A model generated the notes under the pieces. That model saw only the letters and a list, made by a program, of their open reading frames with translations. It had not been told where the DNA came from and made no database searches. This document shows positions 54,194-61,531 of a stretch of DNA of 64,000 nt, piece after piece (position 1 is the stretch's first letter; every line of letters begins with the position of its first letter). The stretch spans positions 1-64,000 of the forward strand of contig NZ_CANLZX010000013.1 in NCBI RefSeq assembly GCF_947495675.1, in the 5' to 3' direction. Origin of the DNA: an uncultured Algibacter sp. GTDB lineage: Bacteria > Bacteroidota > Bacteroidia > Flavobacteriales > Flavobacteriaceae. Made by a program: the position numbers and the translations under genes.

Positions 54194-55354
54194 ATGAACA
54201 ATTTTGATTTTAAAAACCCTACCAAAATTATTTTTGGGAAGGATACTATAGAAAAAATAAAAGAAGAAATACCTCAAGACGCTAAAGTATTACTGCTTTA
54301 TGGTGGCGGAAGTATTAAGAAAAACGGTATTTACGACCAAGTTAAAACAGCTTTAGCAAATGTTGATGTTACTGAGTTTGGCGGTATTCCAGCAAATCCA
54401 GAGTACGCAACGCTTATGGAAGCTTTACAAGTTATTAAAGACCAAAATATATCATTTCTATTAGCAGTTGGTGGTGGTTCTGTAATTGACGGAACAAAAT
54501 TTTTATCGGCGGCGGCTGTATACAATGGTGAAACTCCTTGGGATATTTTAACTAAAAATATTAGAACAGAAAAAGGTATGCCATTTGGTACTGTTTTAAC
54601 CTTACCGGCAACAGGATCTGAAATGAATTCTGGTGCAGTAATTACCAGGGCTGAAACTAAAGAAAAATTGGCTATGGGCGGACCAGGTTTATTTCCTGAA
54701 TTTTCTATTCTAGACCCTCAGGTTATTACCTCAATTCCCCAACGTCAATTAGCAAATGGTTTAACAGATGCTTTTACTCATGTATTAGAACAATATATGA
54801 CCTATCCAATTGGTGCTTTATTGCAAGACCGAATTGCAGAAAGTATTTTGCAAACTTTAATTGAAGTAGCTCCTAAGGTTTTAAAAGACCCAACCGATTA
54901 CAAAGCAGCATCTAATTTTATGTGGAGTTGCACAATGGCTTTAAACGGATTAATCCAAAAAGGCGTACCAACAGATTGGGCTGTTCATGCAATTGGACAC
55001 GAATTAACTGCTTTATTTGGTATTGACCATGCACGTACTTTAGCAGTTATTGTACCAAGCCATTACAAGTTTAATTTTGAAGCTAAAAAAGAAAAACTAG
55101 CTCAATATGGTGAACGTGTTTGGAAAATTACAGAAGGAAGTTTAGATGATAAAGCGTATGCTGCAATCGAAAAAACAATCGAATTTTTCCATGAACTAGG
55201 TATAGATACAAAACTATCTGATTACACAAACGATTATCAAGGTACAGCAGAAGAAATCTCAAAACGCTTTACAAATCGTGGTTGGACAGGTTTAGGAGAA
55301 CACAAAACATTATCGCCAGACAAAGTTGAGAAAATAGTAAAAATGGCTTATTAA
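54194..55354 (+). CDS. iron-containing alcohol dehydrogenase, YqhD/BDH-like
   Basis: 386 residues. Family III alcohol dehydrogenase: LLYGGGSIKKNGIYDQV, the NADP-binding AVGGGSVIDGTKF, LPATGSEMNSGAVI, and metal ligands in DAFTHVLEQY and AVHAIGHELTALFGIDHARTLAVIVPSH. The YqhD branch reduces short-chain and lipid-peroxidation aldehydes with NADPH. This fits the electrophile-response operon. Confidence 0.93.
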   Translation: MNNFDFKNPTKIIFGKDTIEKIKEEIPQDAKVLLLYGGGSIKKNGIYDQVKTALANVDVTEFGGIPANPEYATLMEALQVIKDQNISFLLAVGGGSVIDGTKFLSAAAVYNGETPWDILTKNIRTEKGMPFGTVLTLPATGSEMNSGAVITRAETKEKLAMGGPGLFPEFSILDPQVITSIPQRQLANGLTDAFTHVLEQYMTYPIGALLQDRIAESILQTLIEVAPKVLKDPTDYKAASNFMWSCTMALNGLIQKGVPTDWAVHAIGHELTALFGIDHARTLAVIVPSHYKFNFEAKKEKLAQYGERVWKITEGSLDDKAYAAIEKTIEFFHELGIDTKLSDYTNDYQGTAEEISKRFTNRGWTGLGEHKTLSPDKVEKIVKMAY

Positions 55355-55362
55355 TTTTAAAG

Positions 55363-56169
55363 ATGAATTTTTTAAAAACACTAGCGCTAACATTAACTAT
55401 TATTACAGCCTCAAGTTGTAAAGACACAAAAAGCGTAGCACCTTCTGAAACCGCTTTAGAAGAGAAAACAGAACAAAAAAAAGAAAAGACAATGAATATA
55501 TTATTTGTATTAACATCTCACGATAAGTTAGGAGATACAGGAAAGAAAACAGGATTTTGGGTAGAAGAATTTGCTAACCCATATTATAATTTATTAGACA
55601 AAGGCGCACATATAACTATAGCGACACCTAAAGGTGGTGCAGCACCAATAGACCCAAGTAGTGATTCGCCAGATGCTGCAACCGAAGCAACAAAACGTTT
55701 TGATAATGATGCTGAGGCAAAAGCACGAATTGCTAACACTAAAGTATTATCTGAAATAAATCCAGATGATTTTGATGCCGTATTTTATCCCGGAGGTCAC
55801 GGACCATTATGGGATTTAGCAAACGATAAAACGTCTATAGATTTAATCGAAAAATTTAACGCTCAGGATAAGCCAATTGCATTTGTATGTCATGCTCCTG
55901 CTGCTTTAAAAGGCGTTAAAAATGCAGATGGTACACCTTTAGTAAAAGGTAAAAAAGTAACTGGTTTTACTAATAGTGAAGAAGCTGCTGTTGGATTAAC
56001 AGACGTCGTACCTTTTTTAGTTGAAGATATGTTAAGTGAAAATGGCGGAGTCTATTCTAAAAAAGAAGATTGGGCAGCCTATGCAATACAAGATGGAAAC
56101 CTTATTACGGGTCAAAATCCTGCTTCTTCTGAGTTGGTAGCAGATAAATTATTACATAGTTTAAAATAG
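55363..56169 (+). CDS. DJ-1/PfpI (Hsp31-like) protein with lipoprotein signal
   Basis: 268 residues. The N-terminus carries a signal with the lipobox TASSC (C19), followed by a Lys/Glu linker, so the protein is probably anchored outside the cytoplasm. The DJ-1/PfpI domain starts near residue 44 (MNILFVLTSHDKLGDTGKKT). The acid is E68 or E69, the elbow C176-H177 (AFVCHAPAAL) and the loop FYPGGHGPLWDL. Such proteins act as glyoxalase III or chaperones against aldehydes. It is the last gene of the TetR operon, 8 bp after the alcohol dehydrogenase gene. Confidence 0.88.
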   Translation: MNFLKTLALTLTIITASSCKDTKSVAPSETALEEKTEQKKEKTMNILFVLTSHDKLGDTGKKTGFWVEEFANPYYNLLDKGAHITIATPKGGAAPIDPSSDSPDAATEATKRFDNDAEAKARIANTKVLSEINPDDFDAVFYPGGHGPLWDLANDKTSIDLIEKFNAQDKPIAFVCHAPAALKGVKNADGTPLVKGKKVTGFTNSEEAAVGLTDVVPFLVEDMLSENGGVYSKKEDWAAYAIQDGNLITGQNPASSELVADKLLHSLK

Positions 56170-56191
56170 TTTCTCTATTTTTATTAGAATT

Positions 56192-56227
56192 AAAAAAGCC
56201 TGTAAACATTATGTTTACGGGCTTTTT
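56192..56227 (+). terminator. rho-independent terminator of the TetR operon
   Basis: AAAAGCCTGTAAACAT and ATGTTTACGGGCTTTT form a stem with one G-U pair and end in a T-run, 22 bp after the DJ-1-like stop. Confidence 0.88.
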
Positions 56228-56307
56228 GTTTGATTTTATAAAGTCATAAATTTCCAAAGGATAAATACTGAAATCTAATAATTAAAAAAACTATCTTCGC
56301 GCGCATT

Positions 56308-57210
56308 ATGTGGATGTATCTTGGCCTTTTGGCGGCTCTCTTTTTAGGATTACATAACCTGTGCAAAAAACATGCTGTACAGGGTAACGAAGTATTTCCG
56401 GTGCTTTTGGGTACCGTTTCTAGCGGCTTTTTGTTTATTGTAACTTTTTATGTGCTATCTAATATTTATCCAGAATATGCTCAGGCTAATGGCTATAATT
56501 TTCAAGAAATATCTTGGCAAACCCACGGTTTTATTTTTATAAAATCTGTTATTATGGCTAGTTCTTGGATTTTAGCTTATCAGGCTTTAAAACATTTGCC
56601 TATAACTATTGTTACACCAATTAGATCAGCAGGTCCCTTTTTTACTTTTATTGGTGCTATTTTAATTTATAATGAACGTCCTGGTTTTTACCAATGGATT
56701 GGTTTTTTCTTAATTATATTTTCTGTGTTTATATATTCTAAAATAGGAAAAAAAGAGGGTATTAATTTTAAAAGAAATAAATGGATTTTTGCAATAATTG
56801 GCGCTACATTTTTGGGTGCCTCAAGTGGTTTATACGATAAGTTTTTAATACAAAATTTAAACTTAAACCCCCAAACATTACAATTTTGGTTTTGCTTTTA
56901 TACAATACTTATTTTATTATTTATTTTATCTGTAACCTGGTTTCCTTTTGCTGAAAAAAGAAAGGCTTTTAAATTCCGTTGGTCTATTGTTGCGGTTGGT
57001 ATTTTATTACAAGCTGCAGATTATTTTTACTTTAAAGCATTACAAGACCCAGAAGCATTAATCATGTTGCTTTCAGCAATAAAAAGAAGTCAAATACTTA
57101 TAGCAGTTGTTGTTGGTGGTTTGGTTTTTAAAGAGCAAAATAAACGAAAGAAACTAATTCCTTTATTAGGAATTATGGTTGGTGTTTTTTTAATTTTATA
57201 TTCTAATTAA
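56308..57210 (+). CDS. EamA-family (DMT superfamily) transporter
   Basis: 300 residues, ten predicted membrane segments in two EamA halves. Typical stretches are ASSWILAYQALKHLPITIVTPIRSAGPFFTFIGAILIYNERP in the first half and ILLQAADYFYFKALQDPEALIMLLSAIKRSQILIAVVVGGLVFKEQ in the second. The substrate is unknown. It is monocistronic and convergent with marC. A near -7 box TATCTTCG lies close to the start. Confidence 0.88.
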   Translation: MWMYLGLLAALFLGLHNLCKKHAVQGNEVFPVLLGTVSSGFLFIVTFYVLSNIYPEYAQANGYNFQEISWQTHGFIFIKSVIMASSWILAYQALKHLPITIVTPIRSAGPFFTFIGAILIYNERPGFYQWIGFFLIIFSVFIYSKIGKKEGINFKRNKWIFAIIGATFLGASSGLYDKFLIQNLNLNPQTLQFWFCFYTILILLFILSVTWFPFAEKRKAFKFRWSIVAVGILLQAADYFYFKALQDPEALIMLLSAIKRSQILIAVVVGGLVFKEQNKRKKLIPLLGIMVGVFLILYSN

Positions 57211-57219
57211 AAACAGTAA

Positions 57220-57846
57220 TTATTGTAGTGTCATTAAGTTGAAGGATATTTTAATTCCTTGTATAATCATCCCTGTTCCAATTATAGCTATAATTAAACC
57301 CATTATTTTTCCAATTACCGAAATAACATTGTGCCCTACAATTTTTACAATAAGATCACTTAATCTAAAAGTAAAGTAGGTTAATAAACTCATTGAGCCA
57401 AAAATTACAATTACTAAAAATATATGAATAGCTTCAGCATTCGACACAAAATTCATAGCAGTTACAATAGTTCCTGGTCCTGCTAAAATAGGAATAGCTA
57501 ATGGCGATACCGCAATGTTTTCATCAATATGTACATTTTTAAGGTTTTTGACATTAGATTGTTTTGATTGTAGCATTTCAAAACCAATATAAAATATTAA
57601 GATTCCTCCTGTAATTTTAAAAGCAGGAATACTAATATTAAATAATTCAAAAATATATTTACCTAAAAGTACAAAAATGGCAACTATGGTAAATGCTATA
57701 AGATTTGATCTTTTATTTATATCCCTTTTAGTTTTTACATCGGCACCTTGGGTTAAAGACACAAAAACGGTCATGTTTGATATAGGGTTCGTTATAGCAA
57801 AAAAGGCCGTAAATACTGCTATAGAGAATGTAATTAGGTTATCCAT
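57220..57846 (-). CDS. MarC-family membrane protein
   Basis: 208 residues, six membrane segments. FFAITNPISNMTVFVSLT near the N-terminus, KITGGILIFYIGFEML and VSPLAIPILAGPGTIVTAM are MarC signatures. Despite the name, the family has no proven role in multiple antibiotic resistance and its substrate is unknown. It is a single gene on the minus strand. Confidence 0.9.
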   Translation of the reverse strand: MDNLITFSIAVFTAFFAITNPISNMTVFVSLTQGADVKTKRDINKRSNLIAFTIVAIFVLLGKYIFELFNISIPAFKITGGILIFYIGFEMLQSKQSNVKNLKNVHIDENIAVSPLAIPILAGPGTIVTAMNFVSNAEAIHIFLVIVIFGSMSLLTYFTFRLSDLIVKIVGHNVISVIGKIMGLIIAIIGTGMIIQGIKISFNLMTLQ

Positions 57847-58011
57847 TACGAGTTAAAATTTGAAACCGGAAAGAAATTGAATTACTTCGTTATCACCAAA
57901 GTAATTTTTAATTATTTTATTATAATTTATGGGGTAAAATATATAACCTTTATGTTTTTATAAGTTAATCTTTTTACTTGTATAAGACCTGTATAGATTT
58001 ATTAAAAATTA

Positions 58012-58040
58012 AAGAAGCCACAAATAATTGTGACTTCTTA
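58012..58040 (-). terminator. probable terminator after the second nitroreductase gene
   Basis: AAGAAG-CACAA and TTGTG-CTTCTT pair with one mismatch around ATAA. On the minus strand a T-rich tail follows, 70 bp after the nitroreductase stop. Confidence 0.6.
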
Positions 58041-58110
58041 AAAGCTATTAATCTATAAGGGATTTACTTATTTGTTAATTACAAATAGTGTGTTATCTAC
58101 TTAATTTATA

Positions 58111-58785
58111 TTACTTCCAGGTTACTATATCTTCAAAAGCTCTTCTAGATTTAGGAAACTCTGGATCTGCTTTTCTATAGCCAAATGCTACCATGAATGA
58201 CAAACCATATTTCTCTGTATCAATACCAAATTTCTCCTTTAATAAGGCTTCAGCTTTTTCCTGGTGGAACCCTTCAATTGGGCAAGAATCAATTCCTGTT
58301 AAAGCAGCAGCAGTCATCATATTACCTAAAGCTATGTAAGTTTGTTTTGAAGACCAGTCTAATAATTTTTTATCTGTATCTAAGTTAAAATCGCGTTCTT
58401 GAAATTCTCTATAAAACTTTGAATACATTTCAATGACATCCTCAGGTAATTGTTTTACATTTTTCATCATGTGCATGATATAATCTGCATCGTGTTTTAC
58501 CATAGGCGCTTTCATACTTAAGCCTAATATAAAATGGCTTGCCGTATCTAATTTTAAAGGAGCGCCCCAAGCTACTGGTTTTAAAAGTTCACGTAGCTCT
58601 TTATTTTGTACAACAACAAAATGCCATGGCTCGAAACCAAAAGAGCTTGGTGATAAGTTGGCAGTTTTTAAAATGAAATTAATATCTTCATCTGAAACTG
58701 TTTTAGTGGCATCAAATTCTTTAGTGGCGTGTCTATAATTAAACGCATTTAAAATGTCTTCTTTTGCGATGTTAGGTGTATTCAT
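58111..58785 (-). CDS. NAD(P)H-dependent nitroreductase-family oxidoreductase
   Basis: 224 residues: FNYRHATKEFDATKTV, TANLSPSSFGFEPWHFVVVQN, TAAALTGIDSCPIEGFHQEKAEALL and LSFMVAFGYRKADPEFPKSRR define an FMN nitroreductase, a paralogue of 53514-54146. It is monocistronic. Its promoter block matches that of the HxlR-linked operon base for base in layout, so it is likely an HxlR target, as nitroreductases are for YodB/HypR-type regulators in Bacillus. Confidence 0.92.
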   Translation of the reverse strand: MNTPNIAKEDILNAFNYRHATKEFDATKTVSDEDINFILKTANLSPSSFGFEPWHFVVVQNKELRELLKPVAWGAPLKLDTASHFILGLSMKAPMVKHDADYIMHMMKNVKQLPEDVIEMYSKFYREFQERDFNLDTDKKLLDWSSKQTYIALGNMMTAAALTGIDSCPIEGFHQEKAEALLKEKFGIDTEKYGLSFMVAFGYRKADPEFPKSRRAFEDIVTWK

Positions 58786-58814
58786 TTTTAATTTTTATTT
58801 TTTATAATTATTTT

Positions 58815-58886
58815 ACTATCAAAAGTATAGTGACAAAAGTAAATATAGTTCTTGTTTTATGCAATAACGGTCAAAAAGGATAGTAT
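58815..58886 (-). promoter_or_regulatory. nitroreductase promoter with HxlR-type operators
   Basis: On the minus strand, TTG (58864-58862), a 20-nt spacer and TACTTTTG (58841-58834) form a full promoter. ACTATC-N5-TATAGT lies at 58815-58831 and CAATAACGGTCAAAA begins at 58862. The block aligns without gaps with 42457-42528, and the distance between the two operator elements is 47 bp in both. Confidence 0.7.
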
Positions 58887-58950
58887 CATTAAATAATTTT
58901 TATAATATGTAATTGATTGAAAAACAATAATTTAAAATATTAAACAAAAT

Positions 58951-58967
58951 ACTATAAAAAGTATAGT
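58951..58967. promoter_or_regulatory. upstream palindrome of the nitroreductase promoter
   Basis: ACTATAAAAAGTATAGT differs by one base from the palindrome over the HxlR gene promoter (42581-42597). It lies within the 363-bp gap 58786-59148; the right part of that gap (58968-59148) shows nothing further. Confidence 0.6.
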
Positions 58968-59148
58968 TTTAATTTAAATTAATATTTTATACTACAATTT
59001 ATAATTAAAATGTAAATGTTAACAGTAATTAAAAAAAGTGATTAATAAAATTAAAAACCAATGCTTTTAGTTTAACTAAAATTGTAATAGTATTAATTAA
59101 GGGAACAATTAAAATAAATTAAGAATATGAAAATGTTGAGGATGATAA

Positions 59149-60408
59149 TTAATTTTTAAGTATGGTTTTTCTTTTAAGAATTAAATATATAATACCTCCT
59201 AAAAGTAAAGAATCAATAAAATAAGCATGTGTAAGTTGAAATACTTCTAAATATGTAAAAACAGTAATTATAGAACTAATTGCCCATGCAATTAACGCCT
59301 CATATTCCCAATCAATAATATCATCTAAATTATAATCTTGCTTTTTTACCCAAAAGAAATTTATGATATATATAGATGAAATAGAAGGTGCTAATATGCC
59401 TAGAAAATTCAAGAAATCAAATAAATAGTTTGAGAACCCTAGAAGAGCTGCAAAGACACCAAATACACCAGAAACAATAGCCGTTTTCTTAAAGGTCCAA
59501 CCTGTTTTTATAGTTGAAAATGTTAGGGTTGTTGAATACAAATTTGATGCATTGCCAATCCAAGTCGATACAAATAAAAGTATAAATGCGGGCACTACTA
59601 AATCTAGGTTTTCCATCACTTTAATAATATCTACTTCGCCTGTTTGTATAGATGGAATGGCACTAAATAATAATGCAATGGGAAAGCCTATTGTAATACC
59701 TAAAACAGCTATTAAACTTTGTTTGTCGTTATAAATAAACCTTGAAAAATCTGCCATTAATACTGGGAACAATATAGAAGAACCCACTAAAATAGAGGTT
59801 GCTTCAAAAAGTGTCATAGTTGGTTCTTTTGGAACAAAATCTATAATCTCTTGAAAAGACGTTCCTACTAAGGCTTTATAAACGACATAGCTTAAAAAAA
59901 CAGTTAAAACGGGCACAGCAAAATTGGCTAGTCGTTCTAAACTTTTAATACCATATATGGTTGTAATTACTATTAAAGCGCCAACAACAATAATTATTGG
60001 CCATTCTGGTAAATTTATGGCAAGTGTGTTAAAAGCGGTGTCTTTTACTGCAATTGCTAATAACTCTAATGCCACCGAAAACCAGCCTAATAAAGTAATG
60101 CCAAATATAAAATTCATGATTTTAGCTCCATTTCTGCCAAAGCTAAAATGCATAATCATATATGTTGATAATCTAGAACGATTACCAATTATTGTTGTTG
60201 CCATACACATTAATGTTAACACTAATGTTGAAATACCAAAAGCCCATAATGCTTTTTTAAAACCAACACTTAAAGCAACCTCCGAGCCTAAAAATAATAT
60301 AGGCAAAGTTAATCCGGTTCCTGCAATTACTAATGCTATTAACCATCCGGATGTAAAATCTTTTGGTTTAACTTTAGTAGTAGTGTATTGATTTCCTTCT
60401 TCAGGCAT
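59149..60408 (-). CDS. NCS1 / purine-cytosine permease family transporter
   Basis: 419 residues with about 12 membrane segments. GWLIALVIAGTGLTLPILFLGSEVALSVGF, RNGAKIMNFIFGITLLGWFSVALELLA and IVGSSILFPVLMADFSRFIYNDKQSLIAV are typical of CodB-like NCS1 permeases, which bring in nucleobases, hydantoins or related heterocycles. Its start overlaps the stop of the NicX-like gene by 8 bp, so they are coupled. The substrate is probably that of the neighbouring enzyme. Confidence 0.88.
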   Translation of the reverse strand: MPEEGNQYTTTKVKPKDFTSGWLIALVIAGTGLTLPILFLGSEVALSVGFKKALWAFGISTLVLTLMCMATTIIGNRSRLSTYMIMHFSFGRNGAKIMNFIFGITLLGWFSVALELLAIAVKDTAFNTLAINLPEWPIIIVVGALIVITTIYGIKSLERLANFAVPVLTVFLSYVVYKALVGTSFQEIIDFVPKEPTMTLFEATSILVGSSILFPVLMADFSRFIYNDKQSLIAVLGITIGFPIALLFSAIPSIQTGEVDIIKVMENLDLVVPAFILLFVSTWIGNASNLYSTTLTFSTIKTGWTFKKTAIVSGVFGVFAALLGFSNYLFDFLNFLGILAPSISSIYIINFFWVKKQDYNLDDIIDWEYEALIAWAISSIITVFTYLEVFQLTHAYFIDSLLLGGIIYLILKRKTILKN

Positions 60409-61438
60409 AAATATTATTTAATAAAGATTCTGCTAAAGGTCTTAAATCTTCATGACAAACTTCACCATTATCTGTAATTTGTATGTCGTCAAAATAAATA
60501 CTAGTATTAATAACGACACCATCAAAGTGCGATTTAGATTCTTGTCCATGAGGCGGCATATCCATTGCGCTTGTATGTCCGAAACCAAAATCAACACCTC
60601 CCCAAATACGTTCATCTTCAACCAATTCAAAAGTTAAATTTCGTACTTTAGGGTTTAAACCTAACATGTTATGAGAAATTTTATAGATGTTTTCATCATC
60701 AAAAGACGCTAAGTAATTCTTGAATTTTTCAGCAGACTCACCTCCTATTACATCAGAAATAACACCGTTTTTCATAATAAATTCCAAAGGGTTATTATTA
60801 TCTGTGTTTTGCAAATGATCAAAAACAATATGGCCATTCATACTATTAAGTTTTGGTACAATATTTACAAATCCTGGTGCTGTACCAAATTTTGGTTGTG
60901 AATAATCGCCATCATCATAATCAAAAGCATAATTTAAATCAATATCATATGATACATCTGTGCCATTATTACTCGTTATGCGCACTTTTTTAGCAGCCAT
61001 AGCCATTTCAGTTACTTTAGTCAATAGTTTTTTAAGTAACTGAATATCAAATCCTGTAAACACTCTATCTAATGATTGTATAGAACTATCTGCAATAATT
61101 AAGTAACGTATTTTTTTGTTTTGCTTTAAGGCCGTTTCCCAAATATCAGAATATAGTAAAACTACCGAATTTGCTTCAATCCAAACATCTACATGGCATA
61201 ATGCTGCCGTTAAAGCTTTAGATGGCCAATCTTTCATTCCTGCTTGACTATCATTTTCAGCTTTTGGTATATACATTACCAAAGGTAGCCCTCCTGCTTC
61301 ATGTGTAGCAGTTGCTAAAGCATCTATGGTATCTCGATTTGTTCCTAAATCTGCAGTTATAGCAACCGTTTCTCCAGGTTTTATTTGGAACATTTTTTCC
61401 ATTAAAAATTTAGAAAATCGCGTTCTTATATCTTTCAT
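60401..61438 (-). CDS. M29-aminopeptidase/NicX-like metalloenzyme
   Basis: 345 residues of the fold shared by M29 aminopeptidases and 2,5-dihydroxypyridine 5,6-dioxygenase (NicX). Visible are GETVAITADLGTNRDTIDALATATHEAGG near the N-terminus, H256 in ISHNMLGLNPKV, GHTSAMDMPP (H288) and SHFDG (H304-x-D306). M29 peptidases have Glu where H256 lies, while NicX uses a His plus an HxD pair, so a NicX-like dioxygenase is favoured. The adjacent permease gene supports a small heterocyclic substrate. The residue argument rests on recalled family knowledge. Confidence 0.7.
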   Translation of the reverse strand: MKDIRTRFSKFLMEKMFQIKPGETVAITADLGTNRDTIDALATATHEAGGLPLVMYIPKAENDSQAGMKDWPSKALTAALCHVDVWIEANSVVLLYSDIWETALKQNKKIRYLIIADSSIQSLDRVFTGFDIQLLKKLLTKVTEMAMAAKKVRITSNNGTDVSYDIDLNYAFDYDDGDYSQPKFGTAPGFVNIVPKLNSMNGHIVFDHLQNTDNNNPLEFIMKNGVISDVIGGESAEKFKNYLASFDDENIYKISHNMLGLNPKVRNLTFELVEDERIWGGVDFGFGHTSAMDMPPHGQESKSHFDGVVINTSIYFDDIQITDNGEVCHEDLRPLAESLLNNIYA

Positions 61439-61460
61439 TGATAATGTTTTTTGTAAAAAA

Positions 61461-61485
61461 AAGGGAATGAATTTAGCATTCCCTT
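61461..61485 (-). terminator. terminator or attenuator between receptor and enzyme genes
   Basis: AAGGGAATG and CATTCCCTT form a perfect stem around a 7-nt loop. On the minus strand a run of T follows, so it can stop transcription after the TonB receptor gene. Confidence 0.8.
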
Positions 61486-61531
61486 AAATAAATAATAAAA
61501 TAATTCTAGCTATTAATTACTTAATTTATTA

